This document shows, in pieces, positions 15,585 to 23,033 of a stretch of 41,197 bases of DNA (the first letter of the stretch is position 1; every line of letters begins with the position of its first letter). This stretch comes from a virus, in the IMG/VR virus record IMGVR_UViG_3300042356_001663, positions 1-41,197 of that record; one strand, 5' to 3'. The notes under the pieces are model-generated. The model saw only the letters and a list, made by a program, of their open reading frames with translations, did no database searches and was not told the origin of the DNA. Position numbers and translations under genes: made by a program.

Positions 15585-16487
15585 TTAACCTATCTTGACC
15601 TTAACACTAACACCTCTTTCTCTCAATACATTTCTCTTGGTTTTCTTCTGAGTTGATTCTGGTTGTTTTGCGGTGATTGTTCTGTGTTGGAAGATTTCGC
15701 AACGACAATTTGGGTGAACTGGAGAGGCAGTTGCTTTCCAATCTTTAACTTTTAATCCAATGTTGTTGCCATTAGACAATATCTGAGATAAATCAAAAAT
15801 CTTAGCAGAACCATCAGAATTTAAATATAATGTTTTACAATTTATACAAGCATTCTTATGTACTTTGAAGAAAACTTTCACGTCCTCTCCTTCAGATTTT
15901 CTGAACATAGAAGCAATTCTACCTCTGTTGTATGCTTCGTGTAAAACATAATTAGCTATCCTTTCAAAATTCCTTAGATAATCTTTTGTAGCATTAGCTA
16001 GTTCTGAAGCCAACCATTTTTTGTCTCTCCTGAATAAGATTGCTTCTTGAGTCTTATCATTTATGATTTTCTGAATTCTTTCTCTTTTCTTTTGGTCAAC
16101 TTCTATTTGAACACCACCTAACCTTTGAGACATCTTATTGCCCAAACCTTTTATATCATTATAAACTCTACTTTTGACGAAATTTAAAGCCTCTTTTTCA
16201 GTGTTGTTTAAAGGAATAAAGTTTCTGTCTGCTATAAACTTTTTGAATTGTTTTAAGGTTAAATCTTTTGTTCTAGAATCAGATAATGATTCTGCTAAAA
16301 TACCGAATTTGAATATATTGTCAACAACAAAGTCTTTTGGAAGATTGTTCAAATCAATCCCATTGTCTTTGAGAATCTTCTTGTCTTTCTTTGTTAAGAA
16401 ATCACTACCAACTTGTTTAGCCAAAAACTCAATGTTGTTTTTCTCTATAACATCAAAAATATCTTGTATTTTGTCTGATAGATTCAT
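15585..16487 (-). CDS. MuF-like minor head protein
   Basis: 300 aa. The C-terminal third has the MuF/SPP1 gp7-type pattern: NYVLHEAYNRGRIASMF at about 179-195, a CINC pair (Cys214, Cys217), WKATASPVHPNCRCEI with His258-Pro-Asn-Cys261-Arg-Cys263. The N-terminal half is helical. Such proteins enter the head with portal and can be ejected or guide assembly. The start overlaps the stop of the small CxxC gene (ATGA). It is separated from the portal gene by the lysis cassette, which is an uncommon order. Confidence 0.75.
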   Translation of the reverse strand: MNLSDKIQDIFDVIEKNNIEFLAKQVGSDFLTKKDKKILKDNGIDLNNLPKDFVVDNIFKFGILAESLSDSRTKDLTLKQFKKFIADRNFIPLNNTEKEALNFVKSRVYNDIKGLGNKMSQRLGGVQIEVDQKKRERIQKIINDKTQEAILFRRDKKWLASELANATKDYLRNFERIANYVLHEAYNRGRIASMFRKSEGEDVKVFFKVHKNACINCKTLYLNSDGSAKIFDLSQILSNGNNIGLKVKDWKATASPVHPNCRCEIFQHRTITAKQPESTQKKTKRNVLRERGVSVKVKIG

Positions 16488-16663
16488 ATTTGAATTTTGA
16501 TTTCTGAAAGTGATTTTGTCATGTTTTTAACAAAGTCGGTTTTGAATTGAGATTCTAACAATGATATTACTTTGAATCTAGGCTTTTCTTTCAATCCACT
16601 ATTGATTGCTTTTTGAATCAATGTGTTATCGTAATGTTCTAAATCTCCACACTTTATACACAT
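16484..16663 (-). CDS. Small CxxC protein, 59 aa
   Basis: 59 aa from the ATG at 16663, stopping in an ATGA overlap with the MuF-like gene. The N-terminus MCIKCGDLEHYD has one CxxC pair, which may be half of a metal site; the rest is helical and basic (KEKPRFKVISLLESQFK). The 2-base gap to the preceding spanin-like gene and the 4-base overlap downstream favour a real translated gene. No family recognised. Confidence 0.55.
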   Translation of the reverse strand: MCIKCGDLEHYDNTLIQKAINSGLKEKPRFKVISLLESQFKTDFVKNMTKSLSEIKIQI

Positions 16664-16665
16664 AA

Positions 16666-17313
16666 TTATTGACTTATAACTTTCACATTCAAGTTATCAA
16701 CTTTCACCTTGTTGTTACCAAAGTCAGCTTGTGCTTTGTATCTCTTACCTTTAAACAAATTCCAATCCCAAGGCTTATACCAAGTTGGTGTATACTCAAA
16801 TACTATTATTTTACCATTCTTTAATGATATCTCGAAATCAATATTACTCTTACAATTAATAAGATTTGTATCGCAAATCAATTCTCCAGTGATTGATAAC
16901 AATGAATCTGGTGTCTGAAATGAGAAGTTCCTAACATATTCATCTTTTATCTTCAACAAAACCGTATCGTAAACTATAACACCACTGTCTTTGTATTCAA
17001 CCGAAAATTCAGCAACTGATTGGACTTTGTCTGGCTTGATACCTCTTTCTTTAAGATTCTTTTTTTCTTGTTTCGTCAAAGACTCCTTGTAAGTTTTAGA
17101 TGACAAAATCAATGCGTCTCTTTCAGTTACAACTTTTTTATTGAAAGTCTTATATACTTCACTTTGTTCTTTCTCGTACTTCACCAAATTTATTGCTTGC
17201 TTGTATAAAGTTTTGTATTGATTGTATAATTTGTATGTTACGAAATTTGTCAGTAACAATAAAATTATCAATACATATGGCCAAATTCTTTTTAAAATGT
17301 CTGTTAAATTCAT
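16666..17313 (-). CDS. Spanin-like (Rz-like) single-pass membrane protein
   Basis: 215 aa. One N-terminal membrane segment (IWPYVLIILLLLTNFVTY, residues about 10-27) is followed by a coiled-coil-like region (KQAINLVKYEKEQSEVYK to KQEKKNLKERG) and a beta-rich C-terminal domain ending in KVKVDNLNVKVISQ. This matches the layout of Rz-like periplasmic proteins in Bacteroidota phages, which would link inner and outer membranes at lysis. It follows the DUF5672 gene with 1 base between the extended reading frames and is the last gene of the right-hand lysis cassette. No signal cleavage site is apparent. Confidence 0.55.
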   Translation of the reverse strand: MNLTDILKRIWPYVLIILLLLTNFVTYKLYNQYKTLYKQAINLVKYEKEQSEVYKTFNKKVVTERDALILSSKTYKESLTKQEKKNLKERGIKPDKVQSVAEFSVEYKDSGVIVYDTVLLKIKDEYVRNFSFQTPDSLLSITGELICDTNLINCKSNIDFEISLKNGKIIVFEYTPTWYKPWDWNLFKGKRYKAQADFGNNKVKVDNLNVKVISQ

Positions 17314-17376
17314 GTTATAGTTTGTTTAAATTGTTTGCGTGAATAAAATTACCACTATGAAAGCCGAATGTTTCGT

Positions 17377-17928
17377 TCAAGTTATATCCAACTTCAGTAG
17401 AAAAGTTTTTTTTGCTACCTCTAAAGGTGCAAATTTTATACCATCGTTTATCAAATCTCTCCTGCTTGTATAACTTATAACACCATCTTCTGGATGAGTG
17501 TTTCTTATGTTTAACCTGTTTAAAGATTCAAATAATTTTTTACTTCTTAAAGAGAAACCACCGTTTCCAACAACATCCAAATTATTACCAAAGGGTGCAC
17601 CTATGTAATCGTAATTCGTGAATTCATCTATCCGCTTGTTCGGATTCAATATCCAACCGTCGTGTTGGATTATCAAAATATGAGTTGATTCAATCAAATC
17701 TAAATATTTAACAAATTCTTTTATCATGAAATGTGAATATTCAGAGTTGTTTTTAATCTTATCAATCTTTACAGTTTGATAGCTGTCATTCTCAATGTCA
17801 ATATCTGTAAATAAGTAACACCCTTCATTTTCGCAAAGGGTGTTACAATGTAGCAATGTTCTGGATGCTCTTTCTTGGTCTAATGTGTCAATTATGACTA
17901 TCGATACATTACACAACAATGTTTTCAT
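17377..17928 (-). CDS. DUF5672 family protein, frameshifted near its C-terminus
   Basis: 183 aa in the open frame. It carries DUF5672 hallmarks: ILIIQHDGWILNP (about 104-116), YDYIGAPFGN, VGNGGFSLRSKKL (about 141-153) and HPEDGVIS. The family resembles glycosyltransferases that modify surface glycans. The frame stops early: after an A8 run (17406-17413 on the plus strand as T8) another frame continues as FSTEVGYNLNETFGFH... to a stop at 17315, matching the expected family C-terminus and ending 1 base before the next gene. One missing A or slippage at A8 would restore about 204 aa. It overlaps the DUF5675 gene by 20 bases. Confidence 0.75.
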   Translation of the reverse strand: MKTLLCNVSIVIIDTLDQERASRTLLHCNTLCENEGCYLFTDIDIENDSYQTVKIDKIKNNSEYSHFMIKEFVKYLDLIESTHILIIQHDGWILNPNKRIDEFTNYDYIGAPFGNNLDVVGNGGFSLRSKKLFESLNRLNIRNTHPEDGVISYTSRRDLINDGIKFAPLEVAKKTFLLKLDIT

Positions 17929-18433
17929 TAAAATACAAAATCTTTTGATTTCCTGCTTTTACCGCTTCATATATCTTAGGATAATGTTTTTTATAGAAGT
18001 TTCTTGAACCAGCCACCCCCTCTTGACCAGCAAAAACTCCAAGACCACCACCTGTTATAAGACAACCTTCTGTATCATCGTCATCGTTTCCCCAATGCCA
18101 TAATATTAACTCAAAATTGGGCACATTTTTTACCCAAACCAAATCATGATTTCTCCAATCTGTTATTGTTTTGTATTTTGACCTCTCTCTAGCTTCAATC
18201 AATAACTTGTTTGAATCTGAATAAAGAAATTGAGCACTGAATTTGGGTGATTGTCTGAATCCCAAATCATATGAACCGAAAGGGATTGCTGTCTCACCTT
18301 TCACCTTCACTTGCCTCATTTCATCCTCAACTGAGAATCCAGTTAATTTTGAATTAATGTAAAAACGCCCTATAGTCCAATCTTTTTTGAAATTGTATCT
18401 ACCTACAGATATTAAGTGTTTGTTGTCTATCAT
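17909..18433 (-). CDS. DUF5675 family protein, probable lysis-associated (copy 2)
   Basis: 174 aa with the DUF5675 signature: GFSVEDEMRQVKVKGETAIP (about 32-51), FELILWHWGNDDDDTEGCLI (107-126). The conserved His113 and Cys124 are spaced as in copy 1 (His93/Cys104). It starts in an ATGA overlap with the holin-like gene upstream and is followed by DUF5672 and spanin-like genes, so it probably acts in host wall degradation or remodelling. It has a longer loop than copy 1 (TITDWRNHDLVWVKNVP) and a GVAGSRNFYKKHYPKIYEAV tail typical of the family. Confidence 0.8.
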   Translation of the reverse strand: MIDNKHLISVGRYNFKKDWTIGRFYINSKLTGFSVEDEMRQVKVKGETAIPFGSYDLGFRQSPKFSAQFLYSDSNKLLIEARERSKYKTITDWRNHDLVWVKNVPNFELILWHWGNDDDDTEGCLITGGGLGVFAGQEGVAGSRNFYKKHYPKIYEAVKAGNQKILYFNENIVV

Positions 18434-18669
18434 ACATTTATCTCCTCTTGATTAGATAATTCATTTAAAGGTTTACCCATATAAACAATACTGATAATTC
18501 CAAATATTAAAGAAACTGCAGCCATAAGGAATTGACCCCATTGTGGGTCAAGATTAGGTATAACGCTGATTAATGTTGGTAATCCAGAACTCAACAACAA
18601 AAACAGTAATGCTTTTTTCTTGTTTTTTGGTGATGTTCTTTCAACATATTCTTTCATTGGATTTTTCAT
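18430..18669 (-). CDS. Holin-like small membrane protein
   Basis: 79 aa with a basic N-terminus (ERTSPKNKKKA), two hydrophobic segments (about 20-38 LLFLLLSSGLPTLISVIP and 45-65 FLMAAVSLIFGIISIVYMG) and a short polar tail. Size and topology fit a class II-type holin. ATGA overlap with DUF5675 and a 4-base gap to the GAF-like membrane protein place it at the centre of the lysis cassette. Identified by topology, not by a named family. Confidence 0.6.
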   Translation of the reverse strand: MKNPMKEYVERTSPKNKKKALLFLLLSSGLPTLISVIPNLDPQWGQFLMAAVSLIFGIISIVYMGKPLNELSNQEEINV

Positions 18670-18673
18670 ATTC

Positions 18674-19381
18674 TTATTTTAAGAGTTCTTGCCTGATTTT
18701 TTCTGAAATCAATTCAAAACCCACTTTTGCTTTAACTGTTCTGATTTCAGAATGATGTAAGTGATTATAAGGTTTATTTAAACAAACGTGAATGGATGAA
18801 ATCAAAACTCTCTCACGTCTGAATGGAAGAAATATATATCTCCAACTCTCCCAAGTGAAATCTATCTTCCAAACTTTCTTAAAAACTGGCACAGCGTAGT
18901 GTGATTGAGCATTCAACGCCAACATCATTGACCTGTATCTATTATCTTTTAAATCTTCAACTTTATTTGAAGTTAAAATCTCATCTTGATCAATATTACC
19001 TTTATTATAAAGATAATATACCATATCACCCCAATGAGCTATAGGAATACCTGTATAACGACTTGAGTCTACTTGTATCTTCTCACTATCTCTAAGATAA
19101 AACATGGTCATTTTCTCCATTGGTTTACCATCATAAGTTATACCACCGTTGTGGTATTTGAATATAAACACAAGAGAAGCATCTGTTTGATGTTTTAACT
19201 CAGCCAAGAAATGATTTATTATATTATCTTGATTTATTGTTTGTCTTTGTGTCTTTTTATGACTTGATAAAAATTGCCCCAATGTTTTTATTACAATAGG
19301 AGTCAACACAGTGAGGGTTGAAATCCAAAAACCTTTGGAATTTAATAACTCAAAAATCGCTTCTAAAAATGGTACTAACAT
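18674..19381 (-). CDS. Membrane-anchored GAF-like protein
   Basis: 235 aa from the ATG at 19381; an in-frame GTG at 19402 would add 7 residues and overlap the upstream gene. An N-terminal hydrophobic stretch (FWISTLTVLTPIVIKTLGQ) is followed by a GAF-like domain with LVFIFKYHNGGITYDGKP and later HYAVPVFK. Phage proteins with a (F/Y)HNG motif behind a membrane anchor are common beside holins, but their function is unknown to me. It precedes the holin-like gene by 4 bases. A ligand-sensing role in lysis timing would be speculation. Confidence 0.55.
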   Translation of the reverse strand: MLVPFLEAIFELLNSKGFWISTLTVLTPIVIKTLGQFLSSHKKTQRQTINQDNIINHFLAELKHQTDASLVFIFKYHNGGITYDGKPMEKMTMFYLRDSEKIQVDSSRYTGIPIAHWGDMVYYLYNKGNIDQDEILTSNKVEDLKDNRYRSMMLALNAQSHYAVPVFKKVWKIDFTWESWRYIFLPFRRERVLISSIHVCLNKPYNHLHHSEIRTVKAKVGFELISEKIRQELLK

Positions 19382-19395
19382 TGAGATTATATTAA

Positions 19396-19734
19396 TTACC
19401 ACTCTGTTCTGTATCTAACAGTGTAAGTGCTTGAATCAGATGTCGCTACGTATAATTCTGAAGCATCCACTAAGCCAGAAAATTTACAAACAGTGTTTGC
19501 CTTCACTACAACATAGTTTGTATTAGTATCATCTACAGTATTATCGTCTGCAGTTAGTTTTTTTCTGCGTTGAACAATGTTCAAATCTTTAGCTTCAGCG
19601 AAAAATGTCACAGAAGCACAAGATAATTCTTTCAACGGTGTGTATGTACCACTAGCTGTAATCGAATCTTGTTTCGCATTAGTAGCCACTAACACTTTGG
19701 TTAGTGGGGCAACTCTTCTTTTACTATCGTTCAT
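19396..19734 (-). CDS. Small beta-rich virion protein
   Basis: 112 aa, Thr/Ser/Val-rich with alternating hydrophobic residues (YTPLKELSCASVTFFAEAK; YVVVKANTVCKFSGL; SSTYTVRYRTEW) that suggest a compact beta fold, like small head decoration or head-tail joining proteins. It begins in a TAATG overlap with the portal stop, so its translation is coupled to portal. No family was recognised. Confidence 0.5.
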   Translation of the reverse strand: MNDSKRRVAPLTKVLVATNAKQDSITASGTYTPLKELSCASVTFFAEAKDLNIVQRRKKLTADDNTVDDTNTNYVVVKANTVCKFSGLVDASELYVATSDSSTYTVRYRTEW

Positions 19735-21374
19735 TATTTTAAACCGTTTAAATATTCGATTGTTGATTTTATAAATGGATTTTCATCCTCTTCTTGATTT
19801 TCTTCTTCATTGCTAATACCTGATTCTTGTTGACTCATCATATCAGCTTGTTGCTTTAATGTTTGATTTTGAAGATAAGTACCAGAACCAATATAATCAC
19901 CTTTACCATCTTTCATTGGTTTGTCTCCTCTCCTCTCTCTTACCTCATCTATAGTGTTGAGGTTGTTCGCTAACTTGATATCCATCTCCAACTCTTCATT
20001 CTTAGTCAAAGCATCCATACCTACAAACACGAATTCAAATTCCGGGTCAATTCTCTTAACCCAATACTTATCTAACCTTCTTTGAAGATGTCTAAGCATT
20101 GGATACAATCCTTTCTCTTTAGAGAATTTCAATCTGTTTTCATTACTCCCTCCAAACAAAGGGTTTGAGTCATTACTTCCACCACCTAATGGAAAATTAA
20201 CTTCTGCTGGGTCAATAGACATTACAGCACAACTAATTTTAATCAAGTATTCTTGCCATTTCCCATACTCCATATCAGAATTTGACTTGTGTAAGTCAAT
20301 CCAATCAACATCACCGTCTAATACTGGAGTCTTCCAAGAGTTTTGGACTCCAGCCATCATAGCTGCCCAACTTTGCTTGAATTCTTGTAATACTGGTTCT
20401 GATACACCACCTTTTATCTTCAACAAGCCTTTTGGACTTGAACCTTGACTGAAGAAACGTCTGTTGTATTCATCACCCCAAAGTATTGAAGTGATTACTA
20501 CCATCAATTCTTCTAATTCTGATACACCATAACCATTTGAATAGATTGAAGATGTTGGATTCCTAACACCAAAACACAACTCCCAAGGGTAATATTCTGT
20601 TTGAATCACATTATCGATGACTTGAACATAAGATGGGTAGTAACCGAATTTCTTAACCCCCATCAAGTCACCTTTGGTTGTTATCATTCTACGTCTTCTC
20701 TCTATCTCTTCTTGAAACGCTTCATCATCATATGATTCTGATATCCTTACTGTAGCAGCATCTACCGCTATCATTTCTTGAGGAAAGCCACGTCTGTCTT
20801 CAATCACCTCGAAGCAGTATTGATCAAATGAATAAGAATCTTGAACCAACTTTCTAATCATTGCATCAAAGTCATCAGCACCCCACTTGTTGCTCCAACC
20901 GCAATTTAATATTGATTCTGTGATTTTGTCTGCTCTCTTGTGTTCTGATAAAGACATCTTAGCATCATTCCCAGTTCTATTTCTCTTTCTAACAACGAAA
21001 CCAGTGGTGTATTTGTCTGATTGAGACTCACAGAATGCTGCCACTTGATTCTTTCTAGTCTTAATGATTGCATTGATAATTGGAGTCTTGCTCATTGCTG
21101 ACAAAGTACCATAGGTCAATGCATATGGTTTATCTTTGTATCCAAAATTAGAAGTGAAGGTAAGTGGGTCAACTAAGGTTGTTTTCTTATTTATAGCACT
21201 CTTCGTTTGTATGCTTTGAACAATTTCTGATGCTTTTAGGATGTCTGATGGGTTACTAGACTCCAACCCACTCTTTATCAATAATTGCTTTTCAATAGAC
21301 AATTCTTTCTCTTGTCTCTGAAGGTCGCTTAATCTTTCTGCTAGTGATTTATTTTGTTCGGATATCTCAGTCAT
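19734..21374 (-). CDS. Portal protein
   Basis: 546 aa from the ATG at 21374 (MTEISEQNK); an upstream TTG could add 8 residues but is unlikely here. After a coiled N-terminus come the features of phage portals: MSKTPIINAIIKTRKNQVAA, DSYSFDQYCFEVIEDRRGFP (stem and wing region), PWELCFGVRNPTSSIYSNGY, ILWGDEYNRRFFSQGSSPKG and DKYWVKRIDPEFEFVF. It forms the dodecameric ring for DNA packaging and ejection. A CAGTTAT motif (21407-21413) 32 bases upstream and a terminator just before it indicate its own late transcript start. Confidence 0.85.
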   Translation of the reverse strand: MTEISEQNKSLAERLSDLQRQEKELSIEKQLLIKSGLESSNPSDILKASEIVQSIQTKSAINKKTTLVDPLTFTSNFGYKDKPYALTYGTLSAMSKTPIINAIIKTRKNQVAAFCESQSDKYTTGFVVRKRNRTGNDAKMSLSEHKRADKITESILNCGWSNKWGADDFDAMIRKLVQDSYSFDQYCFEVIEDRRGFPQEMIAVDAATVRISESYDDEAFQEEIERRRRMITTKGDLMGVKKFGYYPSYVQVIDNVIQTEYYPWELCFGVRNPTSSIYSNGYGVSELEELMVVITSILWGDEYNRRFFSQGSSPKGLLKIKGGVSEPVLQEFKQSWAAMMAGVQNSWKTPVLDGDVDWIDLHKSNSDMEYGKWQEYLIKISCAVMSIDPAEVNFPLGGGSNDSNPLFGGSNENRLKFSKEKGLYPMLRHLQRRLDKYWVKRIDPEFEFVFVGMDALTKNEELEMDIKLANNLNTIDEVRERRGDKPMKDGKGDYIGSGTYLQNQTLKQQADMMSQQESGISNEEENQEEDENPFIKSTIEYLNGLK

Positions 21375-21406
21375 CGTTTGATTGTATTTTACAGACAAAA
21401 CGATTT

Positions 21407-21413
21407 ATAACTG
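21407..21413 (-). promoter_or_regulatory. CAGTTAT late-promoter-like motif (portal gene)
   Basis: CAGTTAT in context TTTTCAGTTATAAATC, 32 bases before the portal ATG and 20 bases after the terminator that ends the previous gene. The terminator-promoter order repeats at the 480-aa gene. Confidence 0.5.
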
Positions 21414-21423
21414 AAAATTGTGT

Positions 21424-21455
21424 AAAATAAAAAAGCCTGTCCAAAAGACAGGCTT
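21424..21455 (-). terminator. Rho-independent terminator after the 480-aa gene
   Basis: On the minus strand a perfect 9-bp stem (AAGCCTGTC with GACAGGCTT, arms 21447-21455 and 21433-21441) with a 5-base loop is followed by TTTTTATTTTAC. It lies 37 bases past the gene stop. Confidence 0.9.
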
Positions 21456-21491
21456 GATTAATTAAGTTAATCTCTCAATATATTGACAATT

Positions 21492-22934
21492 TTATTCATA
21501 ACCTCTAACTCTCTTATCATTACTTTTCAATTCTTTATGAAATTTATCAGTATCTGAATCAGTCATTATATAATAGTTGGCACTCCCATAAGAAGTTGCT
21601 GATTTTGTTTTTGAATGACCACTCTCGATATCATATACCCTCGTATCATCTAGAGATATCGACTTTTTAGATACTCTTTGCACTGTTTTCTTTTCAAAGA
21701 CAAAATAAGTACCTAATTGCGGGTTATATCTTTCCATTATCCTCCAAATCTTATCCCCTTTCTTATAATCAGACAACTTTCTTGGCTGCTGGTTGTTCTT
21801 TTCAGTTTCTTTGCCAACAACGCTTTCCAATTCTTTCTTCTGGTCTTTCGCTTCTTTCTTATCATCTTTGCGAGATGGAGAGTTGAGAACCTTGTCTAAC
21901 TTCTTGTGTTCTTTGATGAACTCTTTTTTCGGAATCACAACTTTATCACCTTCGACTTTTGTTCCTTCATCAGAGCCTCTCCTCTCAGCTGGATTACCAG
22001 CCATCATTTGCTTGATTTGTGATGTTGTAGCTGTTTTAGCATACTCTTCTAAGTCTTTGTCACCTTTCTTTTTAGCTTCAGCAGCTAATTTCTCTCTGAA
22101 AGCAGCAATTCTTGTTTCAGGCTTATCAACTCTCAAAACATCACCAGTCTTACTCTTCTCATTATTCATTTTACCTCTCGCAATCTTTTCTGCTTCTACT
22201 TCTGAATAACCATCGTCCATCGCTTGCTTATGTTTTGCCATCTGCTCTTTGCGCTTTGCTTCAACCTTATCATTCAAGCGGTCATTTGCGTCTTTCTTTT
22301 TAGATTCCTTTGTATCTTCACCATACTTTGTAGACTTCTTGTAGTCTTCACCAGTCTTAGCTTTGTATTCACGCTCAAAACGAATCTTGTTGATGTGACT
22401 CAACTTGTCGTAGTGTTTCTCAACAGCCATCAATCCTTCTTCACTGATTCCTTGTCTAACTGCAGAAAGAAAATATCCATTAACTTTATCAGCATCCAAT
22501 CCTTTATCATCTGAACCCTTACCACCTTTCGATTCAGGTTTTTCTTCACCTTTCTTTTCTTTTTTAGCAGTTGCAACTTCGTTTGGTTTCACATACATGG
22601 TCTGCTCGAATGTTTTACCATTCTTGGTCACCATTTTCTTAATCTTAACCAATTTTGTCAAATCTTTTTTTGCTTTCTGAATATCGTCTTTAGATAACAC
22701 ATTCTTTTGAATTGCCTTATTCAAATCACTCAAATAATTTGTGAGTTGATTTTCATCGAGGATTGTTGTTTCACCTTTTTCTACAACTTCATTGTACTCG
22801 TCTTCTGATAAAGTCAAGAAAAACTCCTCTTGTTCTGGTAATTTTGCTTTGAATAAGTCATTCGTCAAATAACCAAACCAATTTGATTGATTTTCACGTA
22901 TTCCTTTGAATATTTCGTGTTGTTCGATTTTCAT
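21492..22934 (-). CDS. Lys/Glu-rich putative internal virion protein
   Basis: 480 aa, strongly charged and mostly helical, with a long Lys/Asp/Glu-rich middle (residues about 130-390). Near residue 95-112 it has VKIKKMVTKNGKTFEQTMYV, a looser copy of the K-GKTF motif in the 461-aa and TopIB proteins. The C-terminal 90 residues look folded (GDKIWRIMERYNPQLGTYFV, then SYGSANYYIMTDSDTDKF). It is apparently monocistronic, with a CAGTTAT motif before it and a strong terminator after it, and it precedes portal. A scaffold-associated or packaged head protein is plausible but unproven. Confidence 0.55.
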   Translation of the reverse strand: MKIEQHEIFKGIRENQSNWFGYLTNDLFKAKLPEQEEFFLTLSEDEYNEVVEKGETTILDENQLTNYLSDLNKAIQKNVLSKDDIQKAKKDLTKLVKIKKMVTKNGKTFEQTMYVKPNEVATAKKEKKGEEKPESKGGKGSDDKGLDADKVNGYFLSAVRQGISEEGLMAVEKHYDKLSHINKIRFEREYKAKTGEDYKKSTKYGEDTKESKKKDANDRLNDKVEAKRKEQMAKHKQAMDDGYSEVEAEKIARGKMNNEKSKTGDVLRVDKPETRIAAFREKLAAEAKKKGDKDLEEYAKTATTSQIKQMMAGNPAERRGSDEGTKVEGDKVVIPKKEFIKEHKKLDKVLNSPSRKDDKKEAKDQKKELESVVGKETEKNNQQPRKLSDYKKGDKIWRIMERYNPQLGTYFVFEKKTVQRVSKKSISLDDTRVYDIESGHSKTKSATSYGSANYYIMTDSDTDKFHKELKSNDKRVRGYE

Positions 22935-22962
22935 GTTTTTATTGTTAATTATTGTTTGAAAT

Positions 22963-22969
22963 ATAACTG
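22963..22969 (-). promoter_or_regulatory. CAGTTAT late-promoter-like motif (480-aa gene)
   Basis: CAGTTAT in context TATTCAGTTATATTTC, 28 bases before the ATG at 22934 and directly after the terminator-like hairpin at 22977-23008. Confidence 0.5.
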
Positions 22970-22976
22970 AATAAGT

Positions 22977-23008
22977 AATCCCAACAATCTTTTCAGACGG
23001 TTGGGATT
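22977..23008 (-). terminator. Terminator-like hairpin after the flotillin gene
   Basis: A perfect 9-bp stem (AATCCCAAC with GTTGGGATT, arms 22977-22985 and 23000-23008) with a 14-base loop lies 25 bases past the flotillin stop. The downstream tract (ACTTATTCA) is only weakly T-rich, so efficiency is uncertain. Confidence 0.6.
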
Positions 23009-23033
23009 ACAAACAATAAATGATTAAAAATTG

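Noticed and set aside
21375-21398. TTG start giving a longer portal protein
   Set aside because: The ATG at 21374 is in frame 24 bases downstream and is at the same distance from the CAGTTAT motif as in the capsid gene. Alternative starts are rare in this phage.
21793-22514. Plus-strand open frames opposite the 480-aa gene
   Set aside because: Low-complexity Ser/Leu/Phe translations are the expected complement of a Lys/Glu-rich gene.
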